NCBI RefSeq assembly: GCF_006175985.1
Contig: NZ_SRSH01000019.1
Span: 42,086-106,085 of the forward strand
DNA: 64,000 bases
DNA from: Methylotetracoccus oryzae
GTDB taxonomy: Bacteria; Pseudomonadota; Gammaproteobacteria; Methylococcales; Methylococcaceae
Direction of reading: 5' to 3'
The translations under genes and the position numbers were made by a program. Shown piece by piece: positions 25,061-34,160 of the stretch. A model generated the notes under the pieces. It saw nothing but the letters and a program-made list of their open reading frames with translations, did no database searches and was not told where the DNA came from. Each line of letters opens with the position of its first letter. Within the stretch, counting starts at the first letter, position 1.

Positions 25061-25297
25061 TCAGAAAAAGTATCGCTTGAAGATCAGCACATGATCGATC
25101 GAGCCCACATACTCCCAGCCCTCGGCAACGGCTCGATCCATGGTCTTCTGCACTTCCAGCGCAGTTGTCACTTCCACACACTGATAGCGTTTGTTGACCA
25201 CGGCGTGCGCCGACGAGATCAACCGGTCGCTCACGTTCAGCAACAACAGGGCGGCGATGATTGCCAGTAGTACATTCCGGATACGGTCTTGGCGCAT
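25061..25297 (-). CDS. Small membrane-anchored DUF4177-like protein
   Basis: A 78-aa protein with an N-terminal membrane helix (residues about 8-22, V-L-L-A-I-I-A-A-L-L-L-L) and a soluble part reading Y-Q-C-V-E-V-T-T, then A-E-G-W-E-Y-V-G-S-I and L-I-F-K-R. The G-W-E-Y-V block is typical of DUF4177-type small proteins. The start ATG at 25297 has an AAAGGGAG ribosome-binding site. Function unknown. Confidence 0.7.
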   Translation of the reverse strand: MRQDRIRNVLLAIIAALLLLNVSDRLISSAHAVVNKRYQCVEVTTALEVQKTMDRAVAEGWEYVGSIDHVLIFKRYFF

Positions 25298-25489
25298 GGT
25301 GACTCCCTTTTGAGTAGAGGCCCGAAAGCGGTTTCGGTGCCGTGGTTCGAACCAACGAGACGCTGCGCTCGAAGGTCGACGCTGTCAACACTCGGGCCGC
25401 ACAACGCGTCCGGACACCTCGAAGCTCAGGAACCAAGCACCAACGGCTGCCACTGCGCGATTCGCGCGATCCCGGCGCACCAGGACCGG

Positions 25490-25597
25490 GGCAGCCATCC
25501 GTCGTAGGTCGAATCTTCCATGGTCGAGGTATCGCAGGACAGGCAGTCGAGCAATCGGGCGTCCTCCGGCACCGCATGCCGTCAGAATGCCACCCAG
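25490..25597 (-). pseudogene. Decayed fragment duplicating part of the cytokinin-dehydrogenase-like gene
   Basis: On the minus strand this segment translates to E-D-A-R-L-L-D-C-L-S-C-D-T-S-T-M-E-D-S-T then Y-D-G-W-L, against D-D-A-S-L-L-A-D-L-S-F-D-T-S-S-I-E-D-L-T then Y-D-G-W-L in the flavoprotein at 18674-20113. The DNA GCAGCCATCCGTCGTAGGTC is shared exactly between the two places. An in-frame TGA and loss of the flanks show it is non-functional. It is a relic of a diverged second copy or of a rearrangement. Confidence 0.75.
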
Positions 25598-25768
25598 GAC
25601 AGTCGATCTCCAATACCCGTTTGCCTGAGGGATTGGCAGGATTCGAGGGGCGATTGTCATTGCCGGAATTTGTTCCGGATGGAAACATTCCAGCCTCGGC
25701 GAGATCGGCCCCGGATACGAGCCGGATGCCGCCGAGCGACAGAACCCAGAAAACGAAGGAGGCGTATC

Positions 25769-26860
25769 GTGGTGAACCATCTTTTCGTGCCAGAGGCGGA
25801 TACCCCCGACGCGAAGGTCAAGCGGATCGGTATCGTCGCATTCGATGGGGTCGAACTCCTCGACCTGACCGGTCCGCTCGATGTATTTGGGATGTCCGCG
25901 CTCGGTCTGCTAAAGGCCGGCGTGGTGTCTGAAACACCCTACCCGATCGAAGTCCTGGCCAGGCAGCCAGGCCTGATCACCTCATCATCGGGCCTCAGGC
26001 TCCATGCCGACAGCGCCTACGGCCAATTGAGGGACGATCTCGACACACTCCTGATACCCGGCTCCCCGGACATCAGCGCCGTACTGGCCGATCCGGGCTT
26101 GATCGCATGGGTGCGCGCAATGTCGACCCGGGTCAGGCGACTCGTCTCGATATGTACCGGTGCTTTCCTGCTCGCGGAGGCCGGCCTGCTGGACGGCCTC
26201 CGCGCGACCACGCACTGGGCGTTCTGTGACCGCTTTGCCCACGATTACCCGGCGGTCTCGGTGGAACCGGACCGCATCTTCTTGCGCGCTGGCCACATCG
26301 CCACATCCGGCGGAATCACCTCGGGCATCGATCTGGCCTTGTCGCTGGTCGAGGAAGACTGGGGGCGGGAGGCCGCGCTGCTGACCGCGCGCTACCTGGT
26401 CGTGTTCCTCAAGCGGCCGGGCGGGCAGTCGCAGTTCAGCGGCTTCCTGGTCAGCGAGGCTACCAAGAATGCCGACCTTCGCGAGTTGCAGCTCTGGATC
26501 ATGCAAAATCCCGCGGAGCAGCACAGCGTCGACGCGCTGGCCGCTCGCGTCGCGATGAGTCCTCGCAATTTCGCGCGGGTGTTTCAACTGGAGACGGGAC
26601 TCACACCGGCCAAGTTCGTCGAGAAGGCCCGCATCGACGCCGCGCGTCATCTGCTGGGCACGACCGACAGTCGCATCGAATCCGTTGCCGTCAAGGCGGG
26701 CTTCGGCGATGCCGAACGGATGCGCCGTGCCTTCCTGCGCAATCTCGGTGTCAACCCGGTGAACTATCGCGAACGCTTCACCTCCCCTGGCCAGGAACCG
26801 CCACCGCTCGCGGTCGATCGACTCGACGCGACGATCCGCGCCCAGATGACCGGCTTCTGA
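25769..26860 (+). CDS. GlxA-family transcriptional regulator (DJ-1/PfpI + AraC)
   Basis: A 363-aa regulator. Residues about 18-190 form a DJ-1/PfpI-like class-I amidotransferase fold (G-I-V-A-F-D-G-V-E-L-L-D-L-T-G-P-L-D-V-F near the start, nucleophile elbow S-I-C-T-G-A-F). The C-terminal 120 residues are an AraC double helix-turn-helix (S-V-D-A-L-A-A-R-V-A-M-S-P-R-N-F-A-R and A-G-F-G-D-A-E-R-M-R-R-A-F). GTG 25769 or 25772 is chosen because AAGGAGG ends six to nine bases upstream; no ATG fits. It lies 70 bp before hypX on the same strand, so it could regulate it. The ligand is unknown. Confidence 0.9.
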   Translation: MVNHLFVPEADTPDAKVKRIGIVAFDGVELLDLTGPLDVFGMSALGLLKAGVVSETPYPIEVLARQPGLITSSSGLRLHADSAYGQLRDDLDTLLIPGSPDISAVLADPGLIAWVRAMSTRVRRLVSICTGAFLLAEAGLLDGLRATTHWAFCDRFAHDYPAVSVEPDRIFLRAGHIATSGGITSGIDLALSLVEEDWGREAALLTARYLVVFLKRPGGQSQFSGFLVSEATKNADLRELQLWIMQNPAEQHSVDALAARVAMSPRNFARVFQLETGLTPAKFVEKARIDAARHLLGTTDSRIESVAVKAGFGDAERMRRAFLRNLGVNPVNYRERFTSPGQEPPPLAVDRLDATIRAQMTGF

Positions 26861-26930
26861 CGACGCCCGGGGACACCTGGGCGTCCTTTCTCCGACGACA
26901 CCACAACGACAAGGACAAGGGGGTTACATC

Positions 26931-28745
26931 ATGCGCATCCTGCTGCTTTCCAGCGCTTACAACAGCCTGACGCAACACGCCCACGTGGAACTGAAGGGCC
27001 TGGGCCACTGGGTCGGTGTCGCCGTCGGTACCACGGGCGACGCCATGCGCGAGGCGGTCGCGCAGTTCGAACCGGACCTCGTGCTCTGTCCGATGCTGGC
27101 CCAGGTGATCCCGCGGGATGTCTGGGAACGGTACACCTGCCTGATTCTGCATCCCGGGATCGTCGGCGATCGCGGCGGCAACTCGCTCGATTGGGCGATC
27201 CTGAACGACGAACAGCGTTGGGGCGTTACGGTCGTGCAGGCCGCGGAGCATGTCGACTCCGGCTCGATCTGGGCGACCTACGAATTCCGGATGCGCCCCG
27301 CGAGCAAAAGCAGCCTTTACCGTGACGAGGTGACGCAGGCCGCCGTGAAGGCAATGTTGGTCGCCGTCCGACGTTTCGACAGTGGCCTGTTCGTGCCGGC
27401 GCCACTGGATTACTCGAAGACGGGTGTTCGCGGGCGTTATCGCCCGTTGGTCAAGACCGCCGAACGGCAGATCGATTGGGCGAACGACCCGGTCGCGACG
27501 ATACTGCGCAAGGTGCGTTGCGGCGATGGCGCGCCGGGGGTTCTGGATGAGATCGGTGGCATGCCGGTTTATCTCTATGGCGTCCACGAGGAGGGTTCGC
27601 TGATCGGCCGCCCGGGACAGATCATCGCACAACGCCACGGAGCGATCTGCCGCGCCGCGGTTGATGGGGCGGTCTGGATCTCCCACCTGAAGCGCAAGGG
27701 CGAGCACGCTGACGACTTCTTCAAGCTGCCCGCGGCCATGGTCGTAGCCGATCAACTGGGCCAGGTGCCCGAACTGCCGATCGCGATCGATGCGGAAACG
27801 AACACGGCGACGTTTCGCGACATCTGGTACGAGGAACACAATGACGTCGGGTATGTGCACTTTCGCTTCTATAACGGCGCGATGGGCACCGATCATTGTC
27901 GGCGCCTGGAACAGGCGATGCTCCACGCACGTCAGCGGCCGACGAAGGTCATCGTGCTGTTCGGCGGGCAGGATTTCTGGTCGAACGGCATCCACCTGAA
28001 TCTGATCGAAGCGGCGGCGGATCCGGCCGAGGAGTCCTGGAACAACATCAACGCGATGAACGATTTCGTACGGAGCCTGTTGACCGCGACAGATCATCTG
28101 ACCATCGCGGCGATGTACGGTAGCGCCGGAGCCGGGGGCGTCATGATGGCGCTGGGGGCGGACCGAGTCCTGGCGCGGGAGGGCATCGTGCTGAATCCCC
28201 ACTACAAGGGCATGGGCGGGCTGTACGGGTCGGAGTACTGGACCTATTCCTTACCGGCGCGCGTCGGCGACACGCTGGCCGAGCGTCTGACCGAACAGTG
28301 CCTGCCGCTGGGCATTCATGAAGCCAGGGCGATCGGCCTGATCGATGATGTGATCCTCCAGGACGATCTCGGCCACAATGCCTTGGGGCGCTTCAACGAG
28401 CAGATCCGGCGGATGGCCGAGCATCTGGCGCACAGTCCGTCTTTCGACGCGCTGCTCGCCGCGAAACGCGATCGACGCCGCTTCGACGAGCAGGTGAAGC
28501 CGTTGGAGTCCTATCGTCGAGCCGAACTCGCCGAGATGAAACGGAACTTCTGGGGCGACGACCCCAGCTATCACCTGGCCAGGACCGCATTCGTTCGCAA
28601 GCAGCCGCGGCCGGCTCATTTGAAATGCGCGGTCGCACTGGAAGCCGTCTGCCGCAATCCCGGTTGTGAGCAGGCGGTGCCGCACGCCGCCAATCGCTGT
28701 GCGCTGGCTTCCAGGGGCTGGTCCGAAGGACGACCGGCAGCCTGA
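26931..28745 (+). CDS. hypX: HypX/HoxX-type hydrogenase maturation protein
   Basis: A 604-aa two-domain protein. Residues 1-260 resemble formyl-tetrahydrofolate-dependent formyltransferases (C-P-M-L-A-Q-V-I-P, L-I-L-H-P-G-I at 71-77), and about 280-560 an enoyl-CoA-hydratase/crotonase fold (G-Y-V-H-F-R-F-Y-N-G-A-M-G-T, V-L-F-G-G-Q-D-F-W-S-N-G-I-H, G-S-A-G-A-G-G). HypX makes the carbon monoxide ligand of the [NiFe]-hydrogenase active site from a formyl group under oxic conditions. The length matches known HypX proteins (about 540-610 aa). No hydrogenase structural or hyp genes lie within the window, so the partner is elsewhere or the protein has another use. Confidence 0.9.
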   Translation: MRILLLSSAYNSLTQHAHVELKGLGHWVGVAVGTTGDAMREAVAQFEPDLVLCPMLAQVIPRDVWERYTCLILHPGIVGDRGGNSLDWAILNDEQRWGVTVVQAAEHVDSGSIWATYEFRMRPASKSSLYRDEVTQAAVKAMLVAVRRFDSGLFVPAPLDYSKTGVRGRYRPLVKTAERQIDWANDPVATILRKVRCGDGAPGVLDEIGGMPVYLYGVHEEGSLIGRPGQIIAQRHGAICRAAVDGAVWISHLKRKGEHADDFFKLPAAMVVADQLGQVPELPIAIDAETNTATFRDIWYEEHNDVGYVHFRFYNGAMGTDHCRRLEQAMLHARQRPTKVIVLFGGQDFWSNGIHLNLIEAAADPAEESWNNINAMNDFVRSLLTATDHLTIAAMYGSAGAGGVMMALGADRVLAREGIVLNPHYKGMGGLYGSEYWTYSLPARVGDTLAERLTEQCLPLGIHEARAIGLIDDVILQDDLGHNALGRFNEQIRRMAEHLAHSPSFDALLAAKRDRRRFDEQVKPLESYRRAELAEMKRNFWGDDPSYHLARTAFVRKQPRPAHLKCAVALEAVCRNPGCEQAVPHAANRCALASRGWSEGRPAA

Positions 28746-28815
28746 GACCCGTCGTCTGCGGCGGCAGACCGGGCGGGAGCGTTCCCGCGATGCGGGGATG
28801 AATCGCCAGCAGTAA

Positions 28816-28838
28816 CCCCCGGGACACAATCCCGGGGG
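28816..28838. terminator. Strong GC hairpin downstream of hypX
   Basis: A perfect 9-bp stem (CCCCCGGGA with TCCCGGGGG) closes a five-base CACAA loop 70 bp after the hypX stop. No T-run follows, so it would act as a pause or stabilising hairpin or support Rho-dependent termination. Confidence 0.5.
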
Positions 28839-29073
28839 ACCACGCCCCCGCTCGAACGCCCGCCCGATCAGCCGCTGTGCCGGTCGCTTTCCCGCTGCCC
28901 CCACCCGGACAGCCCGGACATTGACACACCCCCCGCCGCTGGCCCATTCTCGCTCCCCGGCGAGCCGGGTCGCATGCGCGTCTGTTAGTCATCCGCCCGG
29001 TCCGACGCACCCGATCGCAGGGTCCGCCGGGCAGAAAGCCACATCCCCGGCACCAACCCGGAGTCACTACATC

Positions 29074-29718
29074 ATGCACGAATCGACGAAGTGGGCCGCG
29101 GCTCTCCTCTGCGCACTCGGCCTCCCGGCGGCGGCCTTGGCGGAAAGCCCCGCATTCAGTTGCGCGAAGGCGCAGGGACAGGTGCAGAAATTGATTTGCA
29201 GCGATGCGTCGCTGGCGGCGCTCGACCGCAAGCTGGATCAGGTCTACAAGGCCGCATCAGCCAAGGCGAAGGGCAAGCTGCTGTCGGACCTGCGCACCGA
29301 ACAGCGCGGCTGGATCAAGGGTCGGGACGACTGCTGGAAGACGCAGAGCGGCTCGCCGACCTGGCTGACCGCGAGCTGGACCGCGAACTCGGTGAAGGCG
29401 TGCGTGGAAGGCCAATACAGGATCCGTACGACGGAACTGCAGTCGGTATGGCGCTTGGTGACGCCAAAGACGGTGTTCTATGCCTGCCAGAACAACCCGG
29501 CGAATGAGGTTGTGGCGAACTTCTTCGCCACCGATCCGGCGACGATACGCCTCGAACGCGGCGACCGCACCGTGACGCTGTGGCAGGTGGGACCGGTGGA
29601 GGAAGGGAAGTACGAAGGGCAGAACGTCAGCCTCGTGCACAGAAACAACGAGGTGAAGGTGAACTGGTTGAACGTCGCGACCGGCAACACCGAAGACTTG
29701 CAGTGCCGGGCGCGGTAA
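29074..29718 (+). CDS. Periplasmic lysozyme-inhibitor-type protein (LprI-like DUF1311 + MliC)
   Basis: A 214-aa secreted protein. Signal peptide over about residues 1-23 (A-A-A-L-L-C-A-L-G-L-P ending A-L-A). Residues 26-115 match the DUF1311/LprI pattern (F-S-C-A-K-A, L-I-C-S-D-A-S-L-A-A-L-D-R, E-Q-R-G-W-I-K-G-R-D-D-C). Residues about 130-214 match the MliC C-type-lysozyme inhibitor pattern (V-F-Y-A-C, V-T-L-W-Q-V, Y-E-G-Q-N-V and a final C). ATG 29074 starts the signal peptide; upstream in-frame codons are noise. It would protect cell-wall peptidoglycan from host or competitor lysozyme. Confidence 0.82.
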   Translation: MHESTKWAAALLCALGLPAAALAESPAFSCAKAQGQVQKLICSDASLAALDRKLDQVYKAASAKAKGKLLSDLRTEQRGWIKGRDDCWKTQSGSPTWLTASWTANSVKACVEGQYRIRTTELQSVWRLVTPKTVFYACQNNPANEVVANFFATDPATIRLERGDRTVTLWQVGPVEEGKYEGQNVSLVHRNNEVKVNWLNVATGNTEDLQCRAR

Positions 29719-29812
29719 CAGCCGGGGGGATGAACGCGACGGTGTCCGACACCGTCCGCGCCCGGATCGCGTCAAGCCTCCGCCGGCATCACCCGAGCGA
29801 CCCAGCGGCGGC

Positions 29813-32065
29813 TCAGGCGCAACCTGGTTCTCCCGCCGTCCGTTCCAGGTCGAATTCGGCTTCTCCCAGCGTGACGATGCCCAGATAGCCATCGACCGTG
29901 ATCCGGTCGCCATTGCGGATGTCGCGCATCGCCGGCTCGACGCCGCTGACACAGGGAATCCCGAGTTCGCGGGCGATGATCGCACCGTGAATCAACATGC
30001 CGCCGCGACGCTCGACGACGGCGCTCGCGAGCGGCACCAGATGCGTCATGGTCGGCTGAATGGCGTCGCAGATGAGGACGTCGCCGCGGCTGAATGCCAT
30101 CAGATCGTCACTATGACGAACGAGGCGTGCCGTGCCGGCGGCCAGGCCCGGCGCCGCCGGCTGACCGATTAACTGACGTGCCCGACGCCGGCCGTTCCGC
30201 GCAGCTGCGTCATCGGCCGGTCCCGTCGCCGAACCGCGCGCGGCGATGAACACGCCGTGCTGGCTGCGGAGCGCCGCCGCGATCTCACCCGCCAGCGTCG
30301 TGCTGTAGACGAAGGCTCCGCTGCACCGTCCGCTGCGCCGGAGCCGCTCCGCACCTGCCTCCGCGGCCCGCGCGAGCTGGCTTTCCAGGCGTCCCACCAG
30401 GATGTTGTCGTCGTCACGCAAGCGCCAGCTCAGACGGGCCAGAGCGAGTAAATCGCTCGCTTCCGCTTGTCTTTTCGGACCTGCAGCGGCGAGATAGCGG
30501 CGCTCGAGCTCGACATCCGCGGCGGCCGGCACCCGGAGTGACGGCTGCGTGCCGAGTTCGAGCAGCGCATGCAGCACCATTCCGTGGCTGTCGGCCAGAC
30601 GCGTGCCCTCGTAGACGAAGTCGAGATGATCCCGGCACAGCGCTTCGAAATCCGCCAGGAACGCCACACCGCCCGGAAGAGCGCGCAGCCGCTGGCGCGT
30701 TGCGTCGTTCCACGCCATCCCCCGACCCTCGAGCTCACGCAGTGCAGTCCGTAGCGCGGCATGCCCTGAGACGGCAGCGGCGAGGCGGCGCATGCTCTCG
30801 TCCCGCTGGCCGGCGAGGAAATCCTGACCCGACAGCAGCAACACGAATTCGAACGGATCCGCGGGCCGCAGCAGGTCGTTGTAGTAAACACCGAACTGAC
30901 GCACGCCATGCGCGAACGGGATGAAGTCTTCGGTGTAGATGCGCGTCCAGCGTTCGACTTCGGTCAGGCGCCGGTCGATCGCCGAGGCCAGCGCGCCATC
31001 GCTCAGCGCATCCAGAGGCTCCCCGGCCAGCCGCTCGCAGGTCGCGGTCAACTCCGGAATCAGCGTTCCCACGACCCGCTCGGCGAGCCGCTGAAAACGT
31101 TCCTTCGACGGTTTCAGGGACAGATACCAGGGACGTCGGTCGTCGGGGGTCTCGTTGCGCACGGTCAGGGGCCGGGCCTGCAGTAGGATCAGTTCGCCCT
31201 CATGCCAGGTCCATTCCATATCCACCGGCCAGCCCGTCGCTTGCTCCACGGCGAGCAGCGCCGCGAGAATCGCGTCGAGCTGATCCGGTAACAGGGCCGG
31301 CGCGCTGCGGCCATCGGTGCCTCGCACGAGGCGCTGGTCGACGATCTCTCCTGTTCCCCTGTCGAGGAGCCAATGGTCCGGCTCGATGGCTCCATCGACG
31401 AGATCGCCGCACAGGGCCGGCACTGCCTCGATGACCACGCGATCCGCATCATGCCGCATCGGGTCGCGGCCGAAGGCGACGCCGGAAGGAGCGCCGCGCA
31501 CGAAGGGCTGCAGCAGCACCGCCATGCGGCTACGGCGGGGGTCCAGATCGAGTTCCCTCCGGTAAAGCAGGGCCGCATCCGACCAAAGCGAAGCCCAGAC
31601 CGTGCGGATGGCATCGACAACCGCGGCGCTTCCGTGAACCGGCAGCACCGATTCGTGCAGTCCGGCGAACGAGGCGGCCGGGGAGTCTTCACCGGGCGCC
31701 GACGACCTCACTGCCCAGCCGTGCGGCGCGGCCCGCTGCTGCAGGGCCCATTCCACACCGGCCACCAACGCGGCCGGAACCGGGGCACACAAAAAGGCGG
31801 AACGAATGCGCAATGCGGCGTCCCAGAGTTCCTCCCAGCGCATCGCCTCGAAGGGTTTGCGCTGCAGTTCCATGGCGATGATCGTCTTTAGCTGACTTTC
31901 CTGCACGAAGCACTCGTAGGCGTCGGCGGCGATACAAAACCCACCGACCACCGGGAAGCCTGCCTGCTTCAGGCGCGCGAGATGGGCCGCCTTGCCGCCG
32001 ACCCGGTGCTCCACCCTGGCGGCGGGGCTCGTGAGGTCGATCAGCCAGTCGGGCCCGGAACCCAT
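29813..32065 (-). CDS. PEP/pyruvate-binding and PEP-utilising enzyme (PEP synthase / rifampin phosphotransferase type)
   Basis: A 750-aa protein. Residues about 1-310 form the PPDK ATP-grasp domain (V-G-G-K-A-A-H-L-A-R-L-K-Q-A-G-F-P-V, W-A-V-R-S-S-A-P-G-E-D-S, V-D-M-E-W-T-W-H-E-G). The last 90 residues carry the swivelling phosphohistidine domain with G-G-M-L-I-H-G-A-I-I-A-R-E-L-G-I-P (His in place of the usual TSHAA block). The middle, helical part is unlike PEP synthase. This order (ATP-grasp, central domain, His domain) is that of rifampin phosphotransferases. ATG 32065 has AGGAGGT seven bases upstream. The PNPOx-like gene overlaps its 5' end by 25 bp. Substrate unknown. Confidence 0.8.
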   Translation of the reverse strand: MGSGPDWLIDLTSPAARVEHRVGGKAAHLARLKQAGFPVVGGFCIAADAYECFVQESQLKTIIAMELQRKPFEAMRWEELWDAALRIRSAFLCAPVPAALVAGVEWALQQRAAPHGWAVRSSAPGEDSPAASFAGLHESVLPVHGSAAVVDAIRTVWASLWSDAALLYRRELDLDPRRSRMAVLLQPFVRGAPSGVAFGRDPMRHDADRVVIEAVPALCGDLVDGAIEPDHWLLDRGTGEIVDQRLVRGTDGRSAPALLPDQLDAILAALLAVEQATGWPVDMEWTWHEGELILLQARPLTVRNETPDDRRPWYLSLKPSKERFQRLAERVVGTLIPELTATCERLAGEPLDALSDGALASAIDRRLTEVERWTRIYTEDFIPFAHGVRQFGVYYNDLLRPADPFEFVLLLSGQDFLAGQRDESMRRLAAAVSGHAALRTALRELEGRGMAWNDATRQRLRALPGGVAFLADFEALCRDHLDFVYEGTRLADSHGMVLHALLELGTQPSLRVPAAADVELERRYLAAAGPKRQAEASDLLALARLSWRLRDDDNILVGRLESQLARAAEAGAERLRRSGRCSGAFVYSTTLAGEIAAALRSQHGVFIAARGSATGPADDAAARNGRRRARQLIGQPAAPGLAAGTARLVRHSDDLMAFSRGDVLICDAIQPTMTHLVPLASAVVERRGGMLIHGAIIARELGIPCVSGVEPAMRDIRNGDRITVDGYLGIVTLGEAEFDLERTAGEPGCA

Positions 32066-32559
32066 TGCGTGACCTCCTGAAAGCGCGCGACGTAAAAATA
32101 GCGGCAAACATCGACCCGGAAGACGGCCGTCGTCGGCGCCTTCAGAAAATCGCGCAGGTACGCGTGCCGCACACCGATCTGCGACGCCCACTCGCCGCGC
32201 GCCTGATCCTCCGCGAGTCGCATGGCGCGGCCGGTGACCGTCACCGCTTCGACCTGCATCATGTCGTCCGGATGCCGGCTGCGGCTGTCCACGACCAGGG
32301 CGATCTGCGACGATGCTTCGAGCAGCCGGTACTTTCGGGTCGTGATCGGGGTCGAAAACGCGAGTGCCGTGAGACACGGCGAATAGGCGAAGCCCACCAG
32401 GGCACCGTAGGCCTGCCCCCCGCCTTGCGTGCAGAGGACGGCAAACGGCTGCGAGGCCAGCAAGCGCCCGATCCGCTCGCCCAGTTCCGGGCTCGGATTG
32501 TCGACCGATGGGGCCGGGCTCCATTCGATCCCGGGAACGGGCTCGTCGATAATGTTCAT
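32041..32559 (-). CDS. PNPOx-like flavin/haem-binding split-barrel protein
   Basis: About 172 aa with the PNPOx-like split barrel seen in HugZ-type and general stress FMN proteins: F-A-V-L-C-T-Q-G-G-G-Q-A-Y-G-A-L-V-G-F, A-F-S-T-P-I-T-T-R-K-Y-R-L-L, V-T-V-T-G-R-A-M-R-L-A and a terminal F-R-V-D-V-C-R-Y-F-Y-V. The start is uncertain: ATG 32559 begins the conserved part, while ATG 32598 would add 13 residues; neither has a strong ribosome-binding site. It overlaps the PEP-utilising gene by 25 bp, so the two are translationally coupled and likely work on the same compound. Confidence 0.75.
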   Translation of the reverse strand: MNIIDEPVPGIEWSPAPSVDNPSPELGERIGRLLASQPFAVLCTQGGGQAYGALVGFAYSPCLTALAFSTPITTRKYRLLEASSQIALVVDSRSRHPDDMMQVEAVTVTGRAMRLAEDQARGEWASQIGVRHAYLRDFLKAPTTAVFRVDVCRYFYVARFQEVTQWVPGPTG

Positions 32560-32743
32560 GGCGTCATGGAGAACAATGTGATTCGGGCCGGCAATCATCC
32601 GGAGCGGCGCTCGTTCGGCCGGGAAGGGAGCCGGCTAGCAGCCTCGGGCTGCCGCACCGGGGCCGCGGGACGGCGAAGCCGTAAAGCCGCGACGGCTCCG
32701 CGCTGCGGCTAAACCTTTGCGCGGCACCCCGGTCTGACCGCTC

Positions 32744-33838
32744 ATGCAGACCGCCATGAGACCCTTCTTGCGGAACATTGTTGCACTGATCGTCATCGGG
32801 ATGCTTCTGGGCTGCACCCGCAGCCAGGATCCCGAAGCGATGTATCGGGACTATGTCGACCGACTCGTCAATGTCACCGGCTTCGAGCCGCGTTCCGTCA
32901 CGGAGATGGAACCGATCCCGCCGTATCCGCGCCCCAGGGACAGCGTACTGCCCGAAGAGGAAGTTCGGGTCGGCTTTCTGACCTTGTTGTCGCTCGGCGA
33001 ATGCCAACTGCTGCAGGCGGTGAGCGAGCGCAACAGTTCTCTCGGCCGCGTACAGGCCGCCAGCGGACGGCTGTTGTACGAAGCGAACTTTCTCGCCCGT
33101 ATTCGCGCCTGCGAAAGCCAGTTGCTTGCCAGCCAGGACCAGGACCGAGAGTTCATCGATCAGGTGGTCGCCATCCGGCAGATCAAGGAAGCCAATCTGC
33201 CGCGTACGTTCTGGAATGCCACCTTTGGCGGCCCGGAGTTCCGCACCCTGCTGAGTACAGGCACACCACCGTTGCAGCGGCGCGAGTCGCTGGCGCTGGC
33301 GGAAACGGAACTTGCGCTGGACCGGCTCACACTGCTGGGAAAGGAATTGATGGACCATCCGGAACGCATCGCCGACGCGCCACTGGAGCAACAACTGTAT
33401 GCGCTTCAGGCGCAAAAATCCGTCGGCAAGCTGCTGCACGGCCTGCAACTGAGCCGGCACTACCTGTCGCAAGCAGACGACGTGCTGCGCCAGACCGCCG
33501 ACGCAAACCGGCTGTGCCCGATGGGCAAGAAAAGCCAACGCGGCGAGTATCTGTTCAACGTTTTCGTCAAGTTCTACGCGGGCGGGATACAGCCCTACCT
33601 CAGCGTGCTGCACCGACAGAGCGGTCCGCTACTCGAGCAACTCCACGCTCTGCGTCGCATCGAAACGGCGGCAGCACCAGGCACCTACGGCGACTTCTAC
33701 GATCGCTGGCTCAACCCGGAGACCCGGGACGGACTTTGGCGGAGTTTCGATGCGGCGCTCAAGGACCATACACGGTCGTGGCAAACCGTGCTGACACACT
33801 GCGGCCTGATGCCGCAGGGGCCGGACGATCTTCGCTAG
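32744..33838 (+). CDS. DUF3080 lipoprotein
   Basis: A 364-aa lipoprotein: short basic N-terminus, hydrophobic stretch and lipobox L-L-G-C (Cys about residue 24), then a helical domain of the DUF3080 family known in gammaproteobacteria (Y-R-D-Y-V-D-R-L, S-L-G-E-C-Q-L-L-Q-A-V-S-E-R-N-S-S-L-G). An internal ATG at 32756 would give a tighter signal peptide and is an equally good start. Likely anchored in the inner or outer membrane facing the periplasm. Function unknown. It is divergent from the PNPOx-like gene. Confidence 0.85.
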   Translation: MQTAMRPFLRNIVALIVIGMLLGCTRSQDPEAMYRDYVDRLVNVTGFEPRSVTEMEPIPPYPRPRDSVLPEEEVRVGFLTLLSLGECQLLQAVSERNSSLGRVQAASGRLLYEANFLARIRACESQLLASQDQDREFIDQVVAIRQIKEANLPRTFWNATFGGPEFRTLLSTGTPPLQRRESLALAETELALDRLTLLGKELMDHPERIADAPLEQQLYALQAQKSVGKLLHGLQLSRHYLSQADDVLRQTADANRLCPMGKKSQRGEYLFNVFVKFYAGGIQPYLSVLHRQSGPLLEQLHALRRIETAAAPGTYGDFYDRWLNPETRDGLWRSFDAALKDHTRSWQTVLTHCGLMPQGPDDLR

Positions 33839-34160
33839 CGCTGGCTCGACGGCCGAATCTGCGCATTGCAGAGCCCGCTGCGGCAGGCGTGTGAGAACTG
33901 TCGGAATTCTTTACATGATGCCGTCCGCCCGAGTTGCCAGACGTCGGCAAAGGCGCGTAGAGCAAGGCGAACGGCACCGTTAGACCTAACTGGCATGCGG
34001 CGTGCTTTTGATCGTTGCGAATTGCTGTCGTCGGCCAATGCCGCGGACACAAGGACGGCTGGGCCGGTGGCTTCCCGCTCGACCGCCCGATAGTCAAAGT
34101 CCGTCATTCGACACCGTGCGACCAGCAAGACTGCCTTCTGCTCAACAACCGACCATACCA
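33839..34160. other. Intergenic region before the FG-GAP gene
   Basis: About 320 bp, holding the promoter region for the FG-GAP gene. Frames crossing it do not look coding. No terminator with T-run or repeat was recognised. Confidence 0.4.

Noticed and set aside
26778..28202. Long minus-strand frame of 474 codons
   Set aside because: Antisense to hypX and the GlxA-type gene; long antisense frames are common in GC-rich DNA.
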